Shown: positions 24,485 through 32,453 of the stretch, in pieces
Position numbering within the stretch: position 1 is the first letter of the stretch
How the letters are laid out: the number at the start of each line of letters is the position of its first letter
From: BPGX01 sp037447455
GTDB lineage: Bacteria; Bacteroidota; Bacteroidia; B-17B0; Aurantibacillaceae
Assembly: GCA_037447455.1 (NCBI GenBank)
Contig: JBBIGQ010000020.1
Coordinates: 1-40,327, forward strand
Direction: 5' to 3'
Length of the DNA: 40,327 bases
Position numbers and translations under genes: made by a program
Notes under the pieces: model-generated
Databases searched by the model: none
Told to the model about the DNA's origin: nothing
What the model saw: the letters and a program-made list of their open reading frames with translations, nothing else

Positions 24485-24751
24485 TTATTTGGCCTGAATC
24501 TCTGCTACCGCATCTTGTAAAGCGGACAAAAACTTATCAAAATCTTCCGGATATAAGAAAATTTTATGCTTTTCAAATTTGAAATTTCCTAAATCATCCA
24601 TTATTTTTTTCTTTTCAGTAATGGTAATGTAGGATTGATTGGTAGAACGGGTTTCTTTAATATCAATGTAATAGGTCCTTTTGCCGGCCTTAATTACTCT
24701 AGCATTAGCATTGCCATTTTCAAACTCGTGGTTGTTTTCATTAAAATTCAT
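24485..24751 (-). CDS. PUR-family DNA/RNA-binding protein (DUF3276)
   Basis: An 88-aa protein matching the Bacteroidota DUF3276 family, related to PUR-alpha-type single-strand nucleic-acid-binding proteins such as Borrelia BpuR. Features are the RVIKAGKRTYYIDIKETR strand pair, SYITITEKKK, and KHKIFLYPEDFDKFLSALQDAV, the conserved C-terminal strand-helix. Probably a cytosolic regulator or RNA-binding protein; targets are unknown. It is a single-gene unit with a strong terminator. Confidence 0.85.
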   Translation of the reverse strand: MNFNENNHEFENGNANARVIKAGKRTYYIDIKETRSTNQSYITITEKKKIMDDLGNFKFEKHKIFLYPEDFDKFLSALQDAVAEIQAK

Positions 24752-24902
24752 AGTTCTTTTACTTTTGGCGCAAGTATAAGTAAATTATTTTTATTGATAA
24801 AAAACTTTTCGTTGTAACATTAATACATTAACTAAATAAAGTTTTGTTCATTTCTTTAATTTATGATCCGATGCCATGCTTATTATTAACACTTCATTTT
24901 AT

Positions 24903-24936
24903 CTGTTCTCTAAATAATTCTGTTCTCTAAATAATA
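24903..24936 (+). repeat. 17-bp tandem duplication upstream of gcvP
   Basis: CTGTTCTCTAAATAATT at 24903-24919 is followed immediately by CTGTTCTCTAAATAATA at 24920-24936, differing only in the last base. It lies about 50 nt before the gcvP ATG. It could be a recent slippage duplication or a paired regulator site. The rest of 24752-24984 is AT-rich; no glycine-riboswitch structure was recognised. Confidence 0.8.
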
Positions 24937-24984
24937 AAGTAATTAGCAAAAAATTTTGTTCCTTTGCAGTCCAAAATTAAAAAC

Positions 24985-27837
24985 ATGTTCGCACATTATT
25001 TTATTTCTCGTCATTTGGGTATTGATGAAAATGCTTTACATAAAATGTTGAAGAAAACGGGTGCTTCTAATCTGGAGCAACTGATAGATGAAACTATTCC
25101 TGCTGAAATACGATTAAAACAACCATTGCAACTACCGAATCCTTTATCAGAGCCGCAGTACTTAGAACATATACGGAAAATCGCTCAAAAAAACAAAGTG
25201 TATAAGTCCTACATCGGACTTGGTTTTTACAACACGTATATCCCTTCTGTTATCATGAGAAATATATTTGAAAATCCGGGATGGTATACAGCGTACACGC
25301 CTTATCAGGCCGAAATAGCACAAGGAAGGTTAGAAGCTCTGTTAAACTTTCAAACCATGGTCAGTGATTTAACAGGATTACCAATTGCCAACGCTTCTTT
25401 GTTAGATGAAGCCAGTGCAGCTGTTGAAGCCATGATGATGTTTTGGAATGCTCGTGAAAAAAATAAACTCAATGCTGTTAAGTTTTTTGTTGACAAAAAG
25501 TGCTTCCCGCAAACGATACATACACTCTATAACAGAGCCCTTTCTTTCAATATAGAATTAGTTATTGAAGATTATCACTCTGTCCAATTGGACGAAAGTT
25601 ACTTTGGTGCTTTAGTGCAATATCCGAATGTGGATGGTGAACTTATTGACTATTCATCGTTTATTGCAACAGCCCGGCAGCATCAAATTGCAGTGGCTGT
25701 GGCTACGGACTTAATGGCGTTACTTTTAGTAAAGACACCGGGCGAAATGGGGGCAGATTGCGCCTTTGGGAATGCTCAGCGCTTTGGTATCCCTTTGGGG
25801 TATGGTGGCCCTCATGCCGCTTTTTTTGCCACTACTGAAAACTACAAACGCTTTATACCAGGTCGTATTATTGGTGTGTCAGTAGATGCTAAAGGTAACA
25901 AAGCATTGCGCATGGCTTTGCAAACACGGGAACAACACATCAAAAGAGAACGTGCTACCTCTAATATCTGCACTGCACAAGCCCTTCTTGCCATCATGAG
26001 TGGTATGTATGCTGTTTACCATGGACCTGAAGGATTGAAAAACATTGCTGAAACCATCCATCAAAACACCTGCACATTAAAATATTATCTGGAACAATTG
26101 GGATATAAAGTACACAATAAACTCTTTTTTGATACACTCACAATTGAAGCATCTTCATCTACCATACGCCCCATTGCAGAAAGTTACCAGATAAACTTTA
26201 GATACAATTCTGAGAATTCTGTTTCGATTTCATTAGACGAAACCACCACATCCGAATTTATTAAGGAAATAGTGGAAGTATTTGCAGATGCCAAAAAACA
26301 AATAACACAGATAGTCCCACCGTCTCTGAATGTCCTGCAAGCGTCCAATATATCAAGGACATCAGAGTATCTAAAGCACCCTGTTTTTAATAACTACCAT
26401 ACGGAAACAGAAATGATGCGGTATATTAAAACTCTGGAAAACAAAGATATTTCCATGGTACATTCCATGATATCCCTTGGCTCCTGTACCATGAAGTTGA
26501 ATGCTGCATCTGAATTAATCCCTATAAGTTGGCCGGAATTTGCTAACATACATCCTTACGCACCACAAGAACAAGTGGAAGGATATATGCAAATTATTGA
26601 AGAACTCAGTCAATATCTGTGTGCAATTACCGGCTTTTCAGGGATTACATTTCAACCGAATTCCGGAGCACAAGGTGAATATACAGGATTGTTAATCATC
26701 AGAGCTTACCACAAAGACAGAGGCGACGTAAAGAGAAATGTTATTTTGATACCCTCTTCTGCACATGGAACTAATCCTGCTTCTGCGGCTATGGCAGGGT
26801 TTAAGATAGTAGTAGTCAAATGCGATGCTAATGGAAATGTAGATGTGAATGATTTGAAAAGTAAAGCTGAACAATACAAAGACAATTTAGCGGGATTGAT
26901 GATTACATACCCTAGTACGCACGGTGTTTTTGAAGAACAGATTAGAGTCATAACAGATAGTATACATCAGAATGGCGGGTTAGTTTATATGGATGGTGCT
27001 AATATGAATGCACAAGTAGGACTAACCAATCCGGTCATGATTGGTGCCGATCTGTGCCATTTGAATTTACACAAAACTTTTGCTATACCGCACGGTGGCG
27101 GCGGACCAGGAATGGGACCTGTATTGGTAAATGATAAATTAAAACCCTATTTACCCAAACATCCGCTGTATCGTAATGCAACTACTCCAAACATCTACCC
27201 TGTGTCTGCAGCACCTTACGGAAGCGCTCTGATTCTCTTGATTACTTATGGATACATCCGAATGTTAGGGGCAGAAGGTCTGACCAAAGCCACTCAAATT
27301 GCTATTTTGAATGCTAATTATTTGAAAGATATTTTAAAGGAACATTACAAGATTCTTTATACTAATCACAACAACCGTTGCGCCCATGAATTTATCATAG
27401 ATTGTTCTTTATTTAAATTGCAAACAGATGTAGAGGTGGTGGATATTGCTAAACGACTCATGGACTTTGGTTATCATGCTCCAACAGTGGCCTTTCCTGT
27501 ACCTAACACCTTGATGATAGAGCCAACTGAAAGTGAAAGCAAACAGGAACTGGATAAATTTGCCGATGCCTTAATTACTATTCGAAAAGAAATACAAGCT
27601 ATTCAGGACGGAGTTTATGACAAACACAATAACCCTTTGAAAAATGCTCCCCACACTGCAGAAACCATTGTATCGGCTCATTGGACACAGCTGTATTCCA
27701 GAGAATATGCGGTATTTCCAAGACCATGGGTAAAATCTAATAAAGTATGGCCATCGGTTTCCAGAATTGATAATGCTTATGGCGACAGAAATTTAATTTG
27801 TACTTGCTTGCCTGTTTCAGAATATGAAATGGCTTAA
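24985..27837 (+). CDS. gcvP: Glycine dehydrogenase (decarboxylating), P-protein
   Basis: GcvP decarboxylates glycine and passes the aminomethyl group to lipoylated GcvH in the glycine cleavage system. This is the long single-chain form (950 aa from the ATG at 24985; the frame extends to a TTG at 24964). The pyridoxal-phosphate lysine is Lys697 in LNLHKTFAIPHGGGG. Other hallmarks are RHLGI at the start, AYTPYQAEIAQGRLEALLNFQ, GSCTMKLNA and FQPNSGAQGEYTGL. Other gcv genes are not adjacent. fumC follows 31 nt later and may be co-transcribed. Confidence 0.97.
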   Translation: MFAHYFISRHLGIDENALHKMLKKTGASNLEQLIDETIPAEIRLKQPLQLPNPLSEPQYLEHIRKIAQKNKVYKSYIGLGFYNTYIPSVIMRNIFENPGWYTAYTPYQAEIAQGRLEALLNFQTMVSDLTGLPIANASLLDEASAAVEAMMMFWNAREKNKLNAVKFFVDKKCFPQTIHTLYNRALSFNIELVIEDYHSVQLDESYFGALVQYPNVDGELIDYSSFIATARQHQIAVAVATDLMALLLVKTPGEMGADCAFGNAQRFGIPLGYGGPHAAFFATTENYKRFIPGRIIGVSVDAKGNKALRMALQTREQHIKRERATSNICTAQALLAIMSGMYAVYHGPEGLKNIAETIHQNTCTLKYYLEQLGYKVHNKLFFDTLTIEASSSTIRPIAESYQINFRYNSENSVSISLDETTTSEFIKEIVEVFADAKKQITQIVPPSLNVLQASNISRTSEYLKHPVFNNYHTETEMMRYIKTLENKDISMVHSMISLGSCTMKLNAASELIPISWPEFANIHPYAPQEQVEGYMQIIEELSQYLCAITGFSGITFQPNSGAQGEYTGLLIIRAYHKDRGDVKRNVILIPSSAHGTNPASAAMAGFKIVVVKCDANGNVDVNDLKSKAEQYKDNLAGLMITYPSTHGVFEEQIRVITDSIHQNGGLVYMDGANMNAQVGLTNPVMIGADLCHLNLHKTFAIPHGGGGPGMGPVLVNDKLKPYLPKHPLYRNATTPNIYPVSAAPYGSALILLITYGYIRMLGAEGLTKATQIAILNANYLKDILKEHYKILYTNHNNRCAHEFIIDCSLFKLQTDVEVVDIAKRLMDFGYHAPTVAFPVPNTLMIEPTESESKQELDKFADALITIRKEIQAIQDGVYDKHNNPLKNAPHTAETIVSAHWTQLYSREYAVFPRPWVKSNKVWPSVSRIDNAYGDRNLICTCLPVSEYEMA

Positions 27838-27868
27838 TGAATAGTGCTAACTTTAAAAATAAATTGAT

Positions 27869-29275
27869 ATGGAAACACTTACTAAAAACACAGAATTCAG
27901 AATTGAACACGACACTATGGGTGAAGTAAAAGTGCCGGCGCAGGTGTATTGGGGTGCTCAGACAGAACGTTCCAGAAATAATTTCAGAATAGGGGCGGAA
28001 GGTAGCATGCCCAAAGAGATTATTCATGCGTTTGCTTATTTGAAAAAAGCCGCTGCATTAGCGAACTTTGAATTAGGGGTATTGCCGAAAGAAAAATGCG
28101 ATTTAATATGTAAAGTGGCAGATGAAATTATTGCTGGAAAGTTAGACGATCCGTTCCCGCTTGTTATCTGGCAGACGGGATCAGGCACCCAAAGCAATAT
28201 GAATGTGAATGAAGTTATTGCTAACAGAGCGCATGTTTTAAGTGGTGGTAAATTAACCGATGAAAAAAAGATCTTGCATCCTAATGACGATGTGAATAAA
28301 TCACAATCTTCCAATGATACGTTTCCAACGGCTATGCATATTGCGGCATACAAGATGGTGGCAGAAGTAACTATTCCCGGGATAGAAAAATTGCGCGACA
28401 CATTAAAAAATAAATCCGAGGCATTCAAAGACATTGTAAAAACAGGTCGTACGCACTTAATGGATGCCACGCCACTCACATTAGGGCAGGAATTTAGTGG
28501 GTATGTTCAGCAACTCAATATGGGCTTACGGGCATTGAAGAATGCGTTGGAAGTGGTGAGAGAATTGGCCTTAGGTGGTACAGCTGTTGGGACGGGTCTA
28601 AATACACCAAAGGGATATGATGTGTTAGTGGCTAAAAAAATTGCCGAACTAACGGGGTATCCATTTATTACGGCACCTAATAAATTTGAAGCGCTGGCTT
28701 CGCACGATGCTATGGTTGAATTGAGTGGTGCTTTGAAGCGGGTGGCCGTTTCTTTAATGAAAATTGCAAACGATATTCGTTTATTGGCCTCTGGTCCAAG
28801 ATGCGGAATAGGAGAAATTATTATTCCGGATAATGAGCCTGGCTCTTCAATTATGCCAGGAAAAGTGAATCCTACTCAACCGGAAGCCATGACCATGGTG
28901 GCAGCACAAGTGATCGGTAACGATATGGCGGTGGCAGTTGGAGGCTCTAACGGACACTTTGAACTCAATGTGTTTAAGCCCCTTATTGCCTATAATGTTT
29001 TAATGTCGGCTCGTTTGATTGGTGATGTGTGCGTGAGTTTTAATGATAAGTGTGCAGTGGGTATTGAACCGAATCGCACGAATATCAAGAAGCATCTGGA
29101 TAATTCATTAATGTTGGTAACGGCGCTTAATCCGCATATCGGGTACGAAAACGCTGCAAAGATTGCTAAAAAAGCCCATAAGGAAAATAAAACTTTAAAG
29201 GAGGCCGCTTTGGAACTAGGGTTATTAACTGCCGAGCAATTTGATGAATGGGTAAGACCGGAAAAAATGGTATAA
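27869..29275 (+). CDS. fumC: Class II fumarate hydratase
   Basis: This enzyme interconverts fumarate and L-malate in the TCA cycle; it is the iron-independent class II tetrameric type (468 aa). Signatures are SGTQSNMNVNEV, SQSSNDTFPTAMH, GRTHLMDATPLTLGQE and the mobile catalytic loop GSSIMPGKVNPTQPEA (about residues 325-340). Class II fumarase is distinguished from aspartase and argininosuccinate lyase by the substrate-site motifs near SGTQSN and TALNPHIGYENAA. Start ATG at 27869. Confidence 0.96.
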   Translation: METLTKNTEFRIEHDTMGEVKVPAQVYWGAQTERSRNNFRIGAEGSMPKEIIHAFAYLKKAAALANFELGVLPKEKCDLICKVADEIIAGKLDDPFPLVIWQTGSGTQSNMNVNEVIANRAHVLSGGKLTDEKKILHPNDDVNKSQSSNDTFPTAMHIAAYKMVAEVTIPGIEKLRDTLKNKSEAFKDIVKTGRTHLMDATPLTLGQEFSGYVQQLNMGLRALKNALEVVRELALGGTAVGTGLNTPKGYDVLVAKKIAELTGYPFITAPNKFEALASHDAMVELSGALKRVAVSLMKIANDIRLLASGPRCGIGEIIIPDNEPGSSIMPGKVNPTQPEAMTMVAAQVIGNDMAVAVGGSNGHFELNVFKPLIAYNVLMSARLIGDVCVSFNDKCAVGIEPNRTNIKKHLDNSLMLVTALNPHIGYENAAKIAKKAHKENKTLKEAALELGLLTAEQFDEWVRPEKMV

Positions 29276-29310
29276 GTTTGATTGAAATCTGAAACGTATA
29301 GATTTTGTAG

Positions 29311-29350
29311 CTGCTGCTTATCTTATAAGTAGAGAGGTAGCAGTTTTTAT
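29311..29350 (+). terminator. Probable terminator after fumC
   Basis: CTGCT (29311-29315) pairs with AGCAG (29339-29343), and an inner CTTAT/ATAAG stem lies between them; the structure is followed by TTTTTATTT. The stem is interrupted by an asymmetric bulge, so it is a weaker candidate than the one at 24429. Confidence 0.45.
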
Positions 29351-29400
29351 TTGTAGCAATATGTTTTTTTAAGTTTATTTACATTTAAAATATATTTACT

Positions 29401-30045
29401 ATGAGTAGTAATCCATTGAAGAAATCTAATTTTTTATTTCATTGTACGAATGAGGAGTTAGATTCAATATTAACAGCAGGAAAAATAGGATATTTTAAGA
29501 GAAATGATGTGATATTTAAGGAGAATACTTTTTTAAAAACTTTACCTATCATTTTGAAGGGCGTGGTCAGAGTTTTTGTGATAAATCAGGAAGAAGTCGG
29601 GAAGCGGGAAGTGTTATTGTATTATATGAAAGAAGGCGAGACATGTTCTAGTAGTATAGCTAGTGGTATATTTAATGATAAGATTGATATAAGAGTGGAA
29701 GCAGAAACAGATTGTGAGATATTATTTTTACCTTTATCTTATTTTACGCGTTTATTATCTACGCATCCTGAATTATTTGAGTTATTATTGCAGAATTATT
29801 TGCAGATTTTCAAAAAAATTGTCAATACAGTATCTTCTCTTTCGTTTTATCTATTGGAACAAAGATTGTACACACTTCTTCTCACTAAGTCAAAGTTAAG
29901 AAACAGCAAGTTTGTAGAAACTACGCATGAAGAATTAGCAAGAGAATTAAGTTCTACACGGGAAGTTGTTACAAGAATGCTTAATCAATTAGAATCTGAA
30001 AATAAAATAAAAATATATCGGGGAAAAATTGAAGTTCTGGAATGA
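29401..30045 (+). CDS. Crp/Fnr-family transcriptional regulator (copy 1)
   Basis: A 214-aa regulator with an N-terminal cyclic-nucleotide-like beta-barrel (about residues 20-120, including KTLPIILKGVVRVF and AETDCEILFLP) and a C-terminal winged helix whose recognition region reads TTHEELARELSSTREVVTRML. Cysteines are present (Cys15 in FHCTNEE; two more further on) but there is no FNR-type iron-sulfur cluster spacing. It is a paralogue of the regulator at 30541. The two bracket a pair of small membrane proteins, which are the obvious candidate targets. Confidence 0.9.
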   Translation: MSSNPLKKSNFLFHCTNEELDSILTAGKIGYFKRNDVIFKENTFLKTLPIILKGVVRVFVINQEEVGKREVLLYYMKEGETCSSSIASGIFNDKIDIRVEAETDCEILFLPLSYFTRLLSTHPELFELLLQNYLQIFKKIVNTVSSLSFYLLEQRLYTLLLTKSKLRNSKFVETTHEELARELSSTREVVTRMLNQLESENKIKIYRGKIEVLE

Positions 30046-30108
30046 ACATGAGTTAAAGATTTTTTGTAAGTGTGATATTAGTTACATAGGTGTTTGAACA
30101 TTGTTTTA

Positions 30109-30116
30109 TAGATTTG
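30109..30116 (+). promoter_or_regulatory. -7 promoter element upstream of the small membrane protein genes
   Basis: TAGATTTG fits TAnnTTTG, with a start expected near 30123, 7 nt before the ATG at 30130. The nearest TTTG (30093-30096) is only 12 nt upstream, too close for the usual -33 box, so activation by a regulator such as the flanking Crp/Fnr proteins is conceivable. Confidence 0.4.
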
Positions 30117-30129
30117 TCCAAAAAATATT

Positions 30130-30345
30130 ATGAAAACAAACATGGGAAAAATTGACAAAATTGTACGCATAGTGCTGGTCATTCTGATTCTTGTTCTCTA
30201 CTTATCAGATGTTATAGGTGGGACGTTAGGTTTGGTGCTCTTGATTTTATCATTTATATTTGTTTTGACAAGTGTGCTCGGTTTTTGTCCATTGTATTTA
30301 CCATTCAACATCAATACAAAAGAAAAGAAAGAGCAATCTAACTAA
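30130..30345 (+). CDS. DUF2892-family small membrane protein
   Basis: A 71-aa inner-membrane protein with two predicted hydrophobic helices (about residues 11-27 and 31-50), the start MKTNMGKIDKIVRIV and the loop LGFCPLYLPFNI, all typical of DUF2892. In other bacteria this domain is found alone or fused to rhodanese (as in YgaP) and is linked to sulfur metabolism. It is followed after 1 nt by the next small gene. Confidence 0.85.
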   Translation: MKTNMGKIDKIVRIVLVILILVLYLSDVIGGTLGLVLLILSFIFVLTSVLGFCPLYLPFNINTKEKKEQSN

Positions 30346-30346
30346 T

Positions 30347-30535
30347 ATGCTTTATTTTTTAGTTAAGCATAAGTTTACTATATTAGGTATTTTTTTGGGT
30401 GCATTGGGCGGTTGGTTGTATTATAAAAATGTAGGGTGCTATTCTGGTACTTGTCCCATTACATCTAGCCCGTATTTAAGTATTCTTTATGGCATTTTGT
30501 TGGGCTATTTGTTATTTAGCCAATTGGATAAATAG
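30347..30535 (+). CDS. Small membrane protein with GCxSGTCP motif (DUF6132-like)
   Basis: A 62-aa protein starting at the ATG at 30347 (MLYFLVKHKF). Helix one spans about residues 9-25 (FTILGIFLGALGGWLYY), then comes the cysteine-bearing loop GCYSGTCPITSSPY, and helix two runs from about residue 45 to 58. The two cysteines could bind a thiol or sulfur species or a metal. The family name is from memory. The gene is packed between the DUF2892 gene (1 nt) and the second Crp/Fnr gene (5 nt), indicating one operon. Confidence 0.75.
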   Translation: MLYFLVKHKFTILGIFLGALGGWLYYKNVGCYSGTCPITSSPYLSILYGILLGYLLFSQLDK

Positions 30536-30540
30536 TACAA

Positions 30541-31179
30541 ATGCAGATTATACAGGCATTGAGGCAGTGTAAGATTTTTTTTACGTTAAATGATGAAGAA
30601 ATTCAGGATATAAGGAAAAATATTTTTGTAAAAGAATTTCTTCAAGGCGATATTATTCAAAGAGAATTTTCCTATTTAAAATCTATTCCTATAATTTTAT
30701 CAGGTATTACGAAAGTAATTTTGGTTGATAAAAGAGACGCCAAGGAAACTTTCTTATATTATATTTCTGAAGGTAGTACATCTGCTACTACTATTTCTCA
30801 GGTTTTTTTTAAGGAGACATTATCATTAAAGATAGTTGCAGAAACAGATTGTTGGATTGGGTATGTGCCTATTGAGTATTTTAATATGCTTTTGTCTCGT
30901 CATCCTGAGATGTTTCAAAAATTACTTGAAATTTATTATTCCATTTTTGTTGACCTGGTTAATTCTGTAGCCAATCATGTTTTCAATGATATGGAGGAAA
31001 AAATTTTATTTCTGATTCGTTATAAATCTACTGTACTGAAAAGCAATGTTATAGAAACTACTCATGAAGAGTTGGCTCAGGAGTTGAATTCATCAAGGGA
31101 AGTAGTTACCAGAATATTGGGTGAGTTAGCCCATAAAAATAAAATTAAGTTGGAAAGAGGAAAAGTTATTTTACTTTAA
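30541..31179 (+). CDS. Crp/Fnr-family transcriptional regulator (copy 2)
   Basis: A 212-aa paralogue of the regulator at 29401: both share KxxPIILxG in the barrel, the ETDC segment and ETTHEELAxELxSxREVVTR in the DNA-binding helix. No residues for cAMP binding or an iron-sulfur cluster are obvious, so the signal is unknown. It is the last gene of the small-membrane-protein operon. Its stop codon overlaps that of convergent mnmA in the palindrome TTAA (31176-31179). Confidence 0.9.
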   Translation: MQIIQALRQCKIFFTLNDEEIQDIRKNIFVKEFLQGDIIQREFSYLKSIPIILSGITKVILVDKRDAKETFLYYISEGSTSATTISQVFFKETLSLKIVAETDCWIGYVPIEYFNMLLSRHPEMFQKLLEIYYSIFVDLVNSVANHVFNDMEEKILFLIRYKSTVLKSNVIETTHEELAQELNSSREVVTRILGELAHKNKIKLERGKVILL

Positions 31180-32285
31180 TGAGTTGTAAATTTGGTAATA
31201 AATCCACCACCTACCAGATCCTTTCCTTCATAAAATACGGCACTTTGACCGGGGGTTACGGCATAAACAGGTTCGTGGAAAATAATTTCTATGTTTTGTT
31301 CATTAATGACATGTAAGGTAGCCATTTGGCCGCTGTCTTTATATCTTATTTTCACCAATACCTGAAAGTTTTCAGGAAGTGTTTCGTATTTAATCAAATT
31401 GTAATTTTTCACATACACAATTTGCTGTGCTAATTCTTCTTTATCTGCTAAAATGACTTCGTTTGTGTCTGGTAGTATTTCTTTAACGTAAACAGGGTGT
31501 CCAATGGCTACTTCTAATCCTTTCCTTTGCCCAATGGTATAAAAGGGGTAACCTTTGTGTTTGCCGATGATTTTACCTTGATAAATAAAATTTCCTTCGC
31601 TAATTTGTTGAGATAAGTTTGGAATTTGATGGTTTAGAAAACTCCTGTAGTCCCCGTCTGGAATGAAACAAATATCGTAGCTTTCACTCTTTTTCGCCAG
31701 ATAGTCAAATTCTTCTTTTTGTGCTATTGCCCGCACTTCTGACTTTGTAAAATCGGACAAAGGGAATAGTGTTCTCGATAAAACATCCTGCGTCAATCCC
31801 CACAATACATAAGTTTGATCTTTGTTCTCGTCTTTTCCTTTTGAGAGTACATAGCGGTTGTTTTCAAGGCGAATTTTTGAATAGTGTCCGGTGGCTATGT
31901 AATCGCATCCTAATGCATCGGCTCTTTTCAGCAAAGCGTCCCACTTAATGTGGGTATTACATAGTACGCAAGGGTTGGGGGTGCGTCCATTTAAGTACTC
32001 TTCAATAAAGTTGTGGATGATTTTTTCGGTAAATTCTTCTCTGATGTCTAAGACGTAATGTGGAAAGCCAAGTTTTACAGCAACTATTCGGGCATCGTTT
32101 ATACTATCTAAACTGCAGCAGCCGGTTTCTTTTCCATTCACTTTAGAGGTTTCATAGTCCCAGGTCTTCATGGTAATGCCTACGAGTTCATAGCCCTGTT
32201 TTTTTAAGAGCAAGGCACTGATTGAGCTATCTATACCGCCACTCATGGCTACCAATACTTTGCCTTTTGTGTTGGAAGTATGCAT
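31176..32285 (-). CDS. mnmA: tRNA-specific 2-thiouridylase MnmA
   Basis: MnmA thiolates U34 of tRNA-Lys, -Glu and -Gln, using ATP and a persulfide. Motifs are the PP-loop SGGIDSS (residues 15-21), the catalytic Cys107 in NPCVLCN, the ATGHYSKI loop, and the second catalytic Cys in ESYDICFIPDGDY (about residue 203). The C-terminal beta-barrel ends in VTPGQSAVFYEGKDLVGGG. The ATG at 32285 is preferred over a GTG at 32318 (369 aa). It overlaps the convergent Crp/Fnr gene by 4 nt. Confidence 0.97.
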   Translation of the reverse strand: MHTSNTKGKVLVAMSGGIDSSISALLLKKQGYELVGITMKTWDYETSKVNGKETGCCSLDSINDARIVAVKLGFPHYVLDIREEFTEKIIHNFIEEYLNGRTPNPCVLCNTHIKWDALLKRADALGCDYIATGHYSKIRLENNRYVLSKGKDENKDQTYVLWGLTQDVLSRTLFPLSDFTKSEVRAIAQKEEFDYLAKKSESYDICFIPDGDYRSFLNHQIPNLSQQISEGNFIYQGKIIGKHKGYPFYTIGQRKGLEVAIGHPVYVKEILPDTNEVILADKEELAQQIVYVKNYNLIKYETLPENFQVLVKIRYKDSGQMATLHVINEQNIEIIFHEPVYAVTPGQSAVFYEGKDLVGGGFITKFTTH

Positions 32286-32453
32286 TGTGGAAGATTGTTT
32301 TTTGCAAAGATACGGCACAAATTAAATACAGAAGGAAAAATGTGCTGCGAAGAGATGTAAAAAAAGATAAAAGCAGAAGTTTTATTATGACTTAGTCGTT
32401 GCGTCTTTGTTTCTGTTAATATCTTTTTTTCTTTTTAGTACCGTTGTGTAAGT

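Noticed and set aside
24752..24984. Glycine riboswitch upstream of gcvP
   Set aside because: No tandem aptamer-like conserved helices were recognised; the stretch is AT-rich with only a 17-bp tandem duplication.
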